64,000 bases of DNA from an uncultured Muribaculaceae bacterium. GTDB lineage: Bacteria > Bacteroidota > Bacteroidia > Bacteroidales > Muribaculaceae. The stretch covers positions 1 to 64,000 of the forward strand of contig CANQZG010000011.1 of assembly GCA_947628305.1 (NCBI GenBank), given 5' to 3'. The first letter of the stretch is position 1. Every line of letters starts with the position of its first letter. Below the pieces are notes generated by a model. It was not told the origin of the DNA. It saw only the letters and a program-made list of their open reading frames with translations, and ran no database searches. Positions 52,437 through 62,258 of this stretch are shown one piece after another. A program made the position numbers and the translations under genes.

Positions 52437-54776
52437 TCAGAACGGATAACCCACCGAGAAATGGAATGTGGCATCGCGGCCCCAACGGGGATGAATCAAC
52501 GGCCAACGTTCCTGGTTTTGCGCAGGGTTATAGGCCTTGAAGCCAAGGTCAAAGCGCAACAGGAAATAGGTGAAGTCCATGCGCAAACCGGCACCGTAGG
52601 AAAAGGCTATTTGCTTCCAGAACTTGTCAAACTTGAACATACCGCCCGGCTGGTTCTCATAATCATGTATCGTCCATATATTGCCGGCATCTACAAACAA
52701 CGCCCCCTCAAGCACCCACACGAGTTTTGCACGGTATTCCGCGCTAAGTATCAGACTTATGTCACCACACTGGTTGATAAAATCGGTCACCGAATTGCGT
52801 GAATCATACGCCCCCGGTCCAAGCGTCCTGACGCCCCATCCCCTCACACCGTTGGCACCTCCAGCATAGAAACGCTTCTCGAACGGGACGACGTAGGAAT
52901 TTCCGTATGGATAGGCGATGCCCGCTCCCGCATGAAACGCCATTGAATGACGGTCATTGAAATTACGTGTATAGGAATAATCCACCTCGCCTTTAACGTA
53001 TTGGGAGTACTGTATACCGAATACACGGTAGACATCATTGTGTCGTTTCTGCCCCGTGGCCGATGAAATCGCATATAACAGGTTACCGGCCGTCTCGACA
53101 GCAGCCCTGAATGAATAGACCGACGGTTGCATCCTGACCTTACGCAACGAACCCGCCGCAGGTACACGCCGGTTAGTGTGATAGTAACTCCACCCGATGC
53201 GCATGATGAAGTGGTCCTCGTAGCTGTACCGCAACAACGGGTTGCTCGGTGCTATCTGGTCAAGAAAATCCATTGTGCTTTCAGGAAGATACACATAGTT
53301 GATATCGATTAGGTCAAACGTTCGCCTTGTTGTGTTGCTACGGTTGGCCCACTTATATTTCCACGCCCCACCGGCAATCACACGGGTGTACTCCGGGCGT
53401 TCCTGATAATTGAATGACACGGCAAACTCGGTCGAAGCCTTGACCTTCTGCTTGAAGCCACGGCTCAAAAACGGAAATTCAAACTTCGGGAAAGTAATAC
53501 CCACCTCTCCGGCGAACTCGGTATAACGGTCATTGATTAGATTGCTAAGATTTCCCGACAGGCTCTCATAGCTTGCGCGGAACTTAGCCGTCAAGAGGTC
53601 CGATTGCTTGGCAAGGTTACGGTGCTGATATGTAACCCCGACACCGAATCCGAAATCCCCCTCGGAATTAGTTCCCTCAAGTTCGAGTGTAACCCCCTGT
53701 TTCTTGTTACGTGTCAACAATACATACACGTCCAGCCAGTTTTTTCCGTCCAGTCTACCGCAAGGAATCATCTCGATGTTTATTGACCGCAAAATTCCCA
53801 ACTGGCTAAGATATTCGTATGTACGGTCAGCATCGACATCCTGGTACAGCTTCCCCGGTTCAAAGAAACATTTTTCCTCAATGACCGATGGCTTGAGATA
53901 ACGGTCACGCCCGTAAAGAACCGTTATATTCTTATACGCCACCGTATCGACCACACTACGTCCGATACCTTCGATACCTCCCCCGGGGTCGTAGGACGGA
54001 ACGACATATACCTTGTTGATATAGTAGGGTCGATGCACGGCCGATGAATCGACACGTGATGTCCCCGACACACGTGGAGGACGCACCGTCATTGTCAGAG
54101 CGACATCCTTGGAATTCTCGGCGGTGTCGGCATAGAAGGTGATATATTCCTTGCTGAAACCGTAATAACCGCTGTTGCGCAGACGCTGTGCAATCATGGT
54201 ACGTTCAGCATCAAGGTTATCCCGGTCAAAAAGGTCGCCCGGATTGACCGTGAACCGCATTGAATCGGATAGGACAATCCGCTCAATCACTGTGTCAGAA
54301 ATCTCATATCCTATCGATGATATGCGGTGAGGTTCATGGGGATGCACCTTATAAATAACATCGATTTTCTTTTTATCGGGACGCGAAACGGTGTCTGCGG
54401 TGACCTCGGCCTCCATGTAACCTTTGTTTACAAGAGCCTGACGCAACTGTTTCACCGATGCTTCAGTGAGCACGGGGTCATAAATCACAGGCGGTTTCCC
54501 CAACCGCCGAAACCATCGATTATACCACTTCGATGTATCCGCGCCCGACAGATTATAAGTAGCAAGTTGAAGCTTCAGACAACCGAGGACTTTGTGATTG
54601 GGTGACTGCCGTAGGTAATTGACCAAATCCGACGGCTTTATATCCGGGTTATCCTCCACAGAGATTCGGGCATGGTCCAACAGATATTGTCCGTCCGGCA
54701 CATGTTTGGTCGAACTACAACCCCAGGCTATAGCGCATACCATCATCGCGACCAAAACACGCACTGTCTTTCTCAT
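52437..54776 (-). CDS. TamL-like Omp85 lipoprotein
   Basis: This 779-aa outer-membrane protein has a lipobox ending at C20 (AIAWGC), POTRA-like repeats (about 30-400) and an Omp85 beta-barrel whose last strand ends in GYPF. In Bacteroidetes, TamL lipoproteins are the TamA-like partner of TamB and help insert outer-membrane proteins. The ATG at 54776 is chosen because it starts the signal peptide. Confidence 0.88.
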   Translation of the reverse strand: MRKTVRVLVAMMVCAIAWGCSSTKHVPDGQYLLDHARISVEDNPDIKPSDLVNYLRQSPNHKVLGCLKLQLATYNLSGADTSKWYNRWFRRLGKPPVIYDPVLTEASVKQLRQALVNKGYMEAEVTADTVSRPDKKKIDVIYKVHPHEPHRISSIGYEISDTVIERIVLSDSMRFTVNPGDLFDRDNLDAERTMIAQRLRNSGYYGFSKEYITFYADTAENSKDVALTMTVRPPRVSGTSRVDSSAVHRPYYINKVYVVPSYDPGGGIEGIGRSVVDTVAYKNITVLYGRDRYLKPSVIEEKCFFEPGKLYQDVDADRTYEYLSQLGILRSINIEMIPCGRLDGKNWLDVYVLLTRNKKQGVTLELEGTNSEGDFGFGVGVTYQHRNLAKQSDLLTAKFRASYESLSGNLSNLINDRYTEFAGEVGITFPKFEFPFLSRGFKQKVKASTEFAVSFNYQERPEYTRVIAGGAWKYKWANRSNTTRRTFDLIDINYVYLPESTMDFLDQIAPSNPLLRYSYEDHFIMRIGWSYYHTNRRVPAAGSLRKVRMQPSVYSFRAAVETAGNLLYAISSATGQKRHNDVYRVFGIQYSQYVKGEVDYSYTRNFNDRHSMAFHAGAGIAYPYGNSYVVPFEKRFYAGGANGVRGWGVRTLGPGAYDSRNSVTDFINQCGDISLILSAEYRAKLVWVLEGALFVDAGNIWTIHDYENQPGGMFKFDKFWKQIAFSYGAGLRMDFTYFLLRFDLGFKAYNPAQNQERWPLIHPRWGRDATFHFSVGYPF

Positions 54777-54796
54777 GTCACACACCCGACAAAAAC

Positions 54797-54830
54797 AAGC
54801 GGACTCCCCTCATCGAGGAGACATCCGCTT
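54797..54830 (-). terminator. Terminator after the ompH gene
   Basis: AAGCGGA (54797-54803) pairs with TCCGCTT (54824-54830), with CTCC/GGAG inside and a T run on the minus strand. Confidence 0.6.
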
Positions 54831-54862
54831 TATTATTCTTTCTTACTATAATGTTTCAGGTC

Positions 54863-55360
54863 TTATTTCAAGCCGAGTTTGCCTTTAACCGAAGGGGTAA
54901 CGTCAATGACGTCCTTGCCTACGTAGGTGGGCATAGCGTTCTGAAAAATAAACGTGAAGCTGCCCTCGGTACCGACAGTCTCGATTGCTTTCTGAAGTTT
55001 CTCTTCAATCGGGGCCATAAGCTGCTCCTGCTGACGCTGGAGGTCCTGCTGGGCGGTCTGACGGAACTGGTTGATTTTCTGTTCATATTCCTGCATCTCG
55101 GCTACACGGCGTTCCTTGATTGATTCAGGGGTGTCCTTTGCAAGGTTCTGGAACTCGGTCATTTTTTTATTATACTCCTCAACGAGCTTCTTGAACTCCT
55201 CGTCATATTTCTTGGAGGCAGTCTCAAGCTGTGTGTTCATTTCGGTAACCTCAGGCATAGCCGTCAGGATGCTCTGTACATCGACTGTTCCGAACTTGCC
55301 CTGACCGAATGCCATGGCAGGAAGCGCAATCATGATTGCGAGAAAAATTTTCTTAATCAT
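54863..55360 (-). CDS. OmpH/Skp-like periplasmic chaperone (1)
   Basis: The protein has 165 aa with a signal peptide at about 1-19, a small beta domain, then two long coiled-coil arms (about 40-130, rich in Glu, Gln and Lys) as in the trimeric Skp chaperone. It carries unfolded outer-membrane proteins to BamA. A promoter lies at 55460-55490. Confidence 0.92.
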   Translation of the reverse strand: MIKKIFLAIMIALPAMAFGQGKFGTVDVQSILTAMPEVTEMNTQLETASKKYDEEFKKLVEEYNKKMTEFQNLAKDTPESIKERRVAEMQEYEQKINQFRQTAQQDLQRQQEQLMAPIEEKLQKAIETVGTEGSFTFIFQNAMPTYVGKDVIDVTPSVKGKLGLK

Positions 55361-55459
55361 ATTTCAGGTTGTGTAGAAATTAAATACATTGGTTAATATG
55401 ACACGCACACCTTGGCGACCGCAACCGGCCACACGGCGCATGCCATCATTTTGTGTTTG

Positions 55460-55490
55460 CAAAGATAACTAATTATTTGGAATATCCCAA
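55460..55490 (-). promoter_or_regulatory. Promoter of the downstream ompH gene
   Basis: TATCTTTG reads leftward at 55467-55460, and TTG lies 20 bp upstream at 55490-55488. Confidence 0.55.
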
Positions 55491-55988
55491 TTTGTCAAGG
55501 ACTTCATTGCTTATATCAATGCGGGGGGAGGCAAAAATTATGTCCTGTGAACTTGCCCGGTCAAATATACATTGATAGCCACGCTCCTCCGACACTTTCT
55601 TGACCGCGTTGTACACGTCCTCCTGAATCGGTTTCATCAGGCTCTGACGTTTCTTGTACAGTTCGCCTTCAGGGCCGAAGTACTTGTTGCGGAGTTCCGA
55701 TGCCTCCTTTTCCTTGGCAACCACTTCCTGTTCTTTTTTACGTTTCTGTTCATCGGTCAGGAACACCATCTCCGACTGATAGTTTTTATAGAGCGTCTCA
55801 GCCTCCTTGACTTTTCCCTCGACCTCTTTCTGCCAACGAAGGGACAACTGATTGAGTTGCTCGTTGGCCATCTCATAACCCGGGATGTTTCCAAGTATAT
55901 ATTCCATATCGACAAGGGCGAATTTCTGTGCCGACGCGCCTAATGCAGATGCAATGATTACGGCTAATGCCAATATTGTCTTTTTCAT
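55473..55988 (-). CDS. OmpH/Skp-like periplasmic chaperone (2)
   Basis: The protein has 171 aa with a signal peptide at about 1-20 and the same Skp-like layout with coiled arms (about 45-125). It lies between bamA and the other OmpH gene. Two copies next to bamA are usual for Bacteroidetes and may serve different clients. Confidence 0.92.
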   Translation of the reverse strand: MKKTILALAVIIASALGASAQKFALVDMEYILGNIPGYEMANEQLNQLSLRWQKEVEGKVKEAETLYKNYQSEMVFLTDEQKRKKEQEVVAKEKEASELRNKYFGPEGELYKKRQSLMKPIQEDVYNAVKKVSEERGYQCIFDRASSQDIIFASPRIDISNEVLDKLGYSK

Positions 55989-56062
55989 AACTCTTTTTAA
56001 TTTGTTTTCAAGATGTTTTCTGTCTATTAAGACGTTTAAACAGTAAAAAGGTTTAGAATCGA

Positions 56063-58708
56063 TTAGAATTCCTGTCCGAGGATGAAGTGGAAGTGACTTC
56101 CTCCACGCTGTCCGAACACTTTGTCGAAACCGTAGGCCCAGTCGATACCCATCATACCCACCATCGGGAGATAGACACGCACACCCACGCCCGCACTACG
56201 CTTGAGAGAGAATGGCTGGAAGTTCTTGACCGATGTCCAAGCGTTACCGCCCTCAAGGAACGTGAGGCCATAAATAGTCGTCGTCGGCTGCAACATGAAC
56301 GGGAAGTGGAGTTCCATGCCGAAACGGGTGTAGGCATAACCTTCATATCGGTAAGGGGTCAGGGCACCGTTGTCGTACCCACGAAGACCGATTGTCTCTG
56401 TCGCGTAAGTATAGGAACCTGTCATGCCGTCTCCTCCGACATAAAATGTCTCGAACGGAGATTTCAGATACTTGTTGTAACTGCCGAGAAGACCGATGTC
56501 GGCACGTGTCATGAACACAAGGGTGTACTGCCCGTCGGGGTTGGTGAGCGGGGTATAGGTCCTCGACTTGAATCGGAGCTTCCAGTATTCAATCCAGCGG
56601 TACATCTCTTTCTTGGATTCGGTTGTATTGGCCTCGGACAGTTTCTTCCAATTCTTCTTACCGAACAATGAAGCGGGAGGCGTCAGTTGCAGGTTGAGGG
56701 AGAATGTCGAACCGCTACGTGTGTACAACGGGTTGTCGATAGAGTTTCGTGCAAGAGTAAGACCGAGCACAAACGCGTTGGATGTACCGTTGTTCATGTA
56801 GTAGAGGTAATCCCAGTTTTTAAGGTAGTACCAGTTGTAGGACAACTCGGCCTGGAACGTGAACCAGTCATCAGGCCAGCTAAGACGCTTACCGAAGCCG
56901 ACGGTCACACCCACCATCTGCAGTACCTTGTTGGGGTCGTAGGCGTTCTGATAGGCATTCTGATAATAGTCGTTACCGTAACCGTAGTTACCATAGCCGC
57001 CAAGATAACCGAGACCGCTGTAGGAATACATGTAGGAATTGTTCCACGCGTTATTGTAGTAAGATGAGTTTACACCCGTCTGACGGCTGTAATAGGCCGA
57101 TACCGAGAGAGAGTTGGGTCGTTTGCCACCGAACCACGGGTCGAGGAACGACACACTGTAGGCCTGGTAATAACGTGCGTTGGTCTGTGCCGACACTGTG
57201 AACGTCTGACCCTCGCCCTGCGGTATGATTCCCTTGTAGGAACTGGGGTAGAACAGATTCTTGATTGAGAAGTTGGTGAACTTCAACGCGAGTTTACCGA
57301 TTATACCTGTCTGACCCCAACCCATCGAGAATTCAATCTGGTCATTGGCCTTGGATTCAAGATTGAACAGGATGTCAACCGTTCCGTTCTCCTGGTTAGG
57401 TTCGGGACGTATATCCATATTCTCGGGGTTGAAATGGCCGGTCTGTGCGATTTCACGGGCCGAACGCATCAGGTCGCTCTTGGAGAACAACTCTCCTGGC
57501 TTGACACGCAGCTCACGGCGTATCACCTTTTCATACAAACGGTCGTTACCGTTGATAATCACGTTATTGATACGGGCCTGCGGGCCTTCGACCATACGGA
57601 ACTCCAGGTCAATCGAGTCCCCCTCGACATTCTTTTCAATCGGCACAAGGTCAAAGAACAGATACCCTTTGTCCATGTAAAGGTTGGGGATGGCGTCATC
57701 GTCACCATTGTTGGCACTCGTGCGCTTGTTGAGCAATTTCTGGTTATATACATCACCGGGCTTGATTCCCAGGACTGCGTTCAGGAAATCGGTTGGATAG
57801 ATAGTGTTTCCGACCCAGGAGATGTTGTTGATGTAATATTTCTTGCCCTCGTCGAGCTTGATGTGCACATCCACCGTCTTGTCATCGTAGGGTGTGACAC
57901 TGTCGCTGATGATGCGTGCGTCACGGTAACCCTTTTCATTATATTTCTCGATGATACGGTTCAGGTCATCCTGATAATCCGACTCGACAAATTTCTTCTG
58001 TTTAAACAGATTCAGGAGTTTACCCTTCTCGTTAGTCTTCTTCATCGCACGCTGTATGGCGTTGTCGCTAAGCACCTCGTTGCCGTCGATGTATATCTTA
58101 TGGACTTTAACCTTGTCATTCTTCTTGATATTGATGTCCACAATCATCTCATTGGGTTTTGAGATATCCTCATGAAGCTCAATCTTGACCACCGCGTTGC
58201 CAAAACCCTTGTTCGAGAAATATTTCTTGATTATCATCTCGGCACGGTTCACGATATTCTGTGTAATCTGGTTTCCCGGCATCAGCTGCAGACGCTCCTG
58301 AAGGTCCTCGCGTTCACCTTTCTTGACTCCGTTATAGTTGATAGCCGAGATGCGCGGCTGTTGACGCAGGTTCAATGACAGCCACACCTTGTCACCCACG
58401 ACCTTGTCAACGGCAATCTGCACCTTTGAGAACAACCCCTGACGCCACAGTCGCTTGGATGCCGCATTGATTTCTGAACCGGGGATTTCAATCTTCTCCC
58501 CCACCTTCAATCCCGAATAACCGATGACAGTAAAATCATTGTAATTGTCGGCGCCTTTCACGGTTATCCCGGCAATCTCGTAGGTGCGCGGAATACCCGT
58601 GAAAATGACATTGGGGTTATAAATCGTGTCGGCGGGCGCATCCTGGGCAATAACATCCAATGATGTCACCGCTGCAAGTATCAATAGCAAGAGATATAAT
58701 TTACGCAT
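56063..58708 (-). CDS. bamA: Outer-membrane assembly factor BamA
   Basis: This 881-aa Omp85 protein inserts beta-barrel proteins into the outer membrane. The signal peptide covers about 1-21, five POTRA domains about 40-430, and the barrel the rest, ending FHFILGQEF. A Tyr/Asn/Gly-rich loop (about 555-610) is unusual in composition but common in Bacteroidetes BamA. It starts 46 nt after uppS ends. Confidence 0.95.
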   Translation of the reverse strand: MRKLYLLLLILAAVTSLDVIAQDAPADTIYNPNVIFTGIPRTYEIAGITVKGADNYNDFTVIGYSGLKVGEKIEIPGSEINAASKRLWRQGLFSKVQIAVDKVVGDKVWLSLNLRQQPRISAINYNGVKKGEREDLQERLQLMPGNQITQNIVNRAEMIIKKYFSNKGFGNAVVKIELHEDISKPNEMIVDINIKKNDKVKVHKIYIDGNEVLSDNAIQRAMKKTNEKGKLLNLFKQKKFVESDYQDDLNRIIEKYNEKGYRDARIISDSVTPYDDKTVDVHIKLDEGKKYYINNISWVGNTIYPTDFLNAVLGIKPGDVYNQKLLNKRTSANNGDDDAIPNLYMDKGYLFFDLVPIEKNVEGDSIDLEFRMVEGPQARINNVIINGNDRLYEKVIRRELRVKPGELFSKSDLMRSAREIAQTGHFNPENMDIRPEPNQENGTVDILFNLESKANDQIEFSMGWGQTGIIGKLALKFTNFSIKNLFYPSSYKGIIPQGEGQTFTVSAQTNARYYQAYSVSFLDPWFGGKRPNSLSVSAYYSRQTGVNSSYYNNAWNNSYMYSYSGLGYLGGYGNYGYGNDYYQNAYQNAYDPNKVLQMVGVTVGFGKRLSWPDDWFTFQAELSYNWYYLKNWDYLYYMNNGTSNAFVLGLTLARNSIDNPLYTRSGSTFSLNLQLTPPASLFGKKNWKKLSEANTTESKKEMYRWIEYWKLRFKSRTYTPLTNPDGQYTLVFMTRADIGLLGSYNKYLKSPFETFYVGGDGMTGSYTYATETIGLRGYDNGALTPYRYEGYAYTRFGMELHFPFMLQPTTTIYGLTFLEGGNAWTSVKNFQPFSLKRSAGVGVRVYLPMVGMMGIDWAYGFDKVFGQRGGSHFHFILGQEF

Positions 58709-58754
58709 AATCTGTGGCTGTCGTGATGAATTTGGGTTTTATCGATTGAGACTG

Positions 58755-59501
58755 TCATGTCGTCACCTGTTCCGAAGTCAGGCCGAAACGCCTCTCTCTC
58801 GATTGGTATTCTATAATCGCCCGGCAGAATGACTCCTTGTCAAAATCGGGCCAATAAGTATCGGTAAAATACAGTTCGGTGTAGGCAAGCTGCCATAGCA
58901 GGAAGTTGCTCACACGGAAATCCCCGCCTGTACGTATCAGTAAATCGGGGTCGGGCATCGAGGCTGTGGCGAGATGAGCCGCAACTGTCTCGTCATTGAT
59001 TTCGGCAGGGTCAATCAGTCCGGCCGCTGCATCACGTGCGATTTCACGTGCGGCACGGGTCAACTCCCACCGTGACGAGTAACTCAACGCGAGGTTCAGG
59101 ACGAGACCGGTGCAATGGGATGTATCATTAATGCAACGGACAAGACGCTCGTAAGCCGAGGACGGCATACGGTCAAAGTCACCAATCATCGTCAGCCTGA
59201 CATTGTTCTTTATCAGGTCGGGCGTCTCACGCTCGATGGCAACGACTATCAGATGCATCAACGCATCGACCTCCTCCTTGGGCCGATTCCAGTTCTCGGT
59301 CGAGAAAGCATAAAGGGTAAGGTATCTGACACCTGTCTCCGATGCTATTTCTGTTATCTTACGCACAGTACTAACCCCCTCGACATGCCCCTCGCAGCGG
59401 TCAAGTCCACGTGACTTGGCCCAACGTCCGTTACCGTCCATGATTATCGCTACATGGGCGGGTACTCGGGCAGGGTCGATTTGGTTAATAATTGATGTCA
59501 T
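58755..59501 (-). CDS. uppS: Undecaprenyl diphosphate synthase
   Basis: This 248-aa cis-prenyltransferase makes the lipid carrier for peptidoglycan and LPS sugars. The signature [12 protein letters not shown] starts at 21 with catalytic D22, and later [20 protein letters not shown] is typical. It lies between the DUF6089 and bamA genes in one operon. Confidence 0.95.
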   Translation of the reverse strand: MTSIINQIDPARVPAHVAIIMDGNGRWAKSRGLDRCEGHVEGVSTVRKITEIASETGVRYLTLYAFSTENWNRPKEEVDALMHLIVVAIERETPDLIKNNVRLTMIGDFDRMPSSAYERLVRCINDTSHCTGLVLNLALSYSSRWELTRAAREIARDAAAGLIDPAEINDETVAAHLATASMPDPDLLIRTGGDFRVSNFLLWQLAYTELYFTDTYWPDFDKESFCRAIIEYQSRERRFGLTSEQVTT

Positions 59502-59538
59502 CTATATATCTGTCGTTTAACTTATTTCTATTTTTATA

Positions 59539-60234
59539 TCAGTCAATGCGGTTGCATACAACGCATCGTGGCCCGAACTCGTATGAAACCGAAAGCATAA
59601 GCGTCGAATACCAGTCAGTATTCTTCATGAACGAACTCTTGATGCCGTATAGGTCGCTCAATATCTTACTGTCGAGATGGTCGCCGAACGCCTTTGTCAT
59701 CGTGAACTCCACGCTCAGGTTGACCCGCTTCGCAGCCTTGTACTTGAAGCCGAACCCCATGGGGAGCGTCGCGGCGACAAATGTGCCGTCCTCAACCGAA
59801 CTCATTGCGCACCCCACACCCAAAGAAAGATAAGGAGTCCAACGCTTCAGCCGTTTGTAAGTCTCACCTATCCCGTATGGGAAAAAGTTAAACTCACACC
59901 GAGCCCCAAGGTCATATACCCACGACTTGAACTTGTAATGTTCCCCTCCGGGATAGACATTGTCCAAGTCGGAACTGTCACCTGAAAGCGACGCAGCGGT
60001 CAACAGGCCGCGCACCGCCCATCGGTTGTCTATCAGGTAACGGAACGAACCGTTTAAGGCGACCCCGGGATGCCGATATACATTCCCTGAATTGGCATCG
60101 CCAAGATAACCGCTCATCCCTATGCCCGCGCCTATGTCAAACCGATAGGTCTCATCCTGCGCCGACACAGCCTGACTCATTCCGACCAATGTCAGAATCA
60201 AAGCCAGAACAATTGCCATTAACGATTTTCTCAT
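59539..60234 (-). CDS. DUF6089 outer-membrane beta-barrel protein
   Basis: This 231-aa protein has a signal peptide (about 1-25) and alternating beta strands forming a small barrel (DIGAGIGMSGYLGD; PYLSLGVGCAMSSV). DUF6089 proteins usually lie next to uppS and bamA in Bacteroidetes, as here. The role is unknown, but envelope biogenesis is likely. Confidence 0.87.
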   Translation of the reverse strand: MRKSLMAIVLALILTLVGMSQAVSAQDETYRFDIGAGIGMSGYLGDANSGNVYRHPGVALNGSFRYLIDNRWAVRGLLTAASLSGDSSDLDNVYPGGEHYKFKSWVYDLGARCEFNFFPYGIGETYKRLKRWTPYLSLGVGCAMSSVEDGTFVAATLPMGFGFKYKAAKRVNLSVEFTMTKAFGDHLDSKILSDLYGIKSSFMKNTDWYSTLMLSVSYEFGPRCVVCNRID

Positions 60235-60330
60235 AGCTAAAATAAATCAGACCTATTATTGAAAAACGGTTAATGACAGTCTAAAATTATATTTTTCACC
60301 GCTTATTATCCAAGGACTCTTCCCGGATTC

Positions 60331-61842
60331 TCAATAAAGTGGTTTAAAACTCAACCGATTGATTACTCCCCGCCACACGGTGTCATGCAACGAGCCGTCG
60401 GCGGCATATCCACCGAACATATAAATATAGGGGCAGTCCCACTGCGTCACAGGAGCAACCGCGCGTGATGCCGATGTCAGCTTCATGACGCGATACCACG
60501 CGGGCAGCTTGACCGATTCCATCGGCTTCCATACATTCGCTCCCGAGCGGGCATGCATGACCGTCTCAAACACAAGAGCCTGCGCATCACTGAACGCTGG
60601 TATATATCCGGGCAACTGTAATAACTGACCCGCCTTGCTCCAATGCATGCCTTGGTCGATGGTCATGTACACGTCCTTGTGCACCTCACCGTCCCTGTCA
60701 CGGCCGCCCATGGCGATTATGGTGGAAAATTTTGTCGCTTTCCAGTTGTTACTGTTGACCCTGAATGAATAATACGGCAATATCGACATCCCTTCGAGGG
60801 CAGGAAGTTTGTCGCTTAACCTTGCCCATGATGAGCCGTCATATCCCCATGCGTCACCACGGACAATGCCTTCGGCATCACGCCCTCCGGCCATTACAGC
60901 GAACATCCCGGTGCTCCATTCATTTGTGAACTTAAGCATCGTGCTCGTTCCTGACACCGGGAATGTATCGGCCACGGGCATCTCGGTCGACGCCGGGTAG
61001 GTGACCATCAGATAAGAACCGTCAGAAGTCTTTCGATTCCCGAGTATCACATTGCCGTAAGCCCCGTATATGTAACCCATCGACACACCTGTCGATGCCC
61101 AGTTGGCGGCAAAATCATCCGAGGTGTACAACATCCCGTCTCCGCCTACAATATAAAGGGCGTCATCCGAGGCTGTGAAACTGTTGACATCGGCCCCGGC
61201 CGGCAGCGTGGCATTGGTTATAATCCAGTTGTTATCCCCGGGATTGGATGTCACGGCCACCGTGGCCGCCGTGCCGTCAGAGGCAAGGACGACAGCCTGA
61301 CCGTTAAAATCGACAGCCTTTTGCTTCGTGACAATTCCGAGCGAGGTAGGCAGGTCACGCTTTGCCAGTTCATTCCAATACAACGAGTCAGGCTCCATCT
61401 CATGGACATTGACCTTAACCTTGTAATCACGCACGACAGTTTTATCGTAAGAAGTTATGCGCACAGTCACAGGCCCGTTGCTGAAATCAATGCTGTCATT
61501 GGGATTGGTCAGATAATTGATTGTGGTGTCGTTCTGCCCCACACGGCTCATGGTTATATCGACCCCGCTCACCATAGATGTGTTTATCGTGACAAGAAGA
61601 CGGTTGATTTTAGTGCCCTTTGGAAGAGAGTCGGCATTGTATATGAGCGCATTGTTGAGGTCAATCGAGAAGAAAACCGAGTCGAGGTTGGCCAGGACAC
61701 TGTCATCCTCCTGCAGAGAGAACCCTGTCACCGCAACATTGTCATATTGCAGCGTCTCGGTCTCTATAGGGTCGGAATTACATCCGATTGCAATCGTGGC
61801 GATAATCGCCACAATCAGATATATAGGGCATTTTTTAGTCAT
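60331..61842 (-). CDS. DUF6242 lipoprotein
   Basis: This 503-aa lipoprotein has a lipobox ending at C21 (IAIGC). The N-terminal part (about 25-150) matches the DUF6242 beta-sandwich start, and the rest looks like a kelch-type or sialidase-like beta-propeller, with repeated GG and DR turns (FAVMAGGRD; IAMGGRDRDG; IYMFGGYAADG). It is probably surface- or periplasm-facing. The function is unknown. Confidence 0.83.
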   Translation of the reverse strand: MTKKCPIYLIVAIIATIAIGCNSDPIETETLQYDNVAVTGFSLQEDDSVLANLDSVFFSIDLNNALIYNADSLPKGTKINRLLVTINTSMVSGVDITMSRVGQNDTTINYLTNPNDSIDFSNGPVTVRITSYDKTVVRDYKVKVNVHEMEPDSLYWNELAKRDLPTSLGIVTKQKAVDFNGQAVVLASDGTAATVAVTSNPGDNNWIITNATLPAGADVNSFTASDDALYIVGGDGMLYTSDDFAANWASTGVSMGYIYGAYGNVILGNRKTSDGSYLMVTYPASTEMPVADTFPVSGTSTMLKFTNEWSTGMFAVMAGGRDAEGIVRGDAWGYDGSSWARLSDKLPALEGMSILPYYSFRVNSNNWKATKFSTIIAMGGRDRDGEVHKDVYMTIDQGMHWSKAGQLLQLPGYIPAFSDAQALVFETVMHARSGANVWKPMESVKLPAWYRVMKLTSASRAVAPVTQWDCPYIYMFGGYAADGSLHDTVWRGVINRLSFKPLY

Positions 61843-61908
61843 AATGTCTTCGGTTCAGGAGTCATGTATGAGAAATCATCTTGACTTCAATGAATATTTT
61901 TCAACGTG

Positions 61909-61916
61909 CAAAGTTA
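61909..61916 (-). promoter_or_regulatory. DUF6242 promoter -7 box
   Basis: TAACTTTG reads leftward, about 65 nt before the start at 61842. A possible TTG lies 18 bp upstream at 61937-61935. Confidence 0.45.
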
Positions 61917-62158
61917 ACAACATTTTCATTAACTCAACACGCCATACAGTTAAAATTCGTCATTTCGCGCCATTGCATCGCAAATTTACAAATTCCACCG
62001 CGACACCCCACCCCGCCCGTCCCAAATAATAGACAGACACCATCCACCACCTCTTTTTTATGAATTGTTAACACACTCTCGTATCAGACTTAGAGTATGC
62101 TCCGCCGTTTTGCGTCCGAAAGGTGTTGCAAAAATTCCCTAAAATCGGTTTGAATCAG

Positions 62159-62241
62159 GTAGGGTTCAGCCATGGCTGAACCGAAACGTATTGAAAATCA
62201 GCAATGATACAATCGGCGGTGCGGCCATGGCCGCACCCTAC
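62159..62241. repeat. Paired REP-like palindromes
   Basis: GGTTCAGCCATGGCTGAACC (62163-62182) and GGTGCGGCCATGGCCGCACC (62218-62237) are perfect 20-bp palindromes, each bordered by GTAG or CTAC on its outer side. They are two units in opposite orientation with a shared CCATGG centre, like a REP/BIME pair. No gene was seen in 61917-62258. Confidence 0.6.
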
Positions 62242-62258
62242 CGCTTACATGCAATTCA

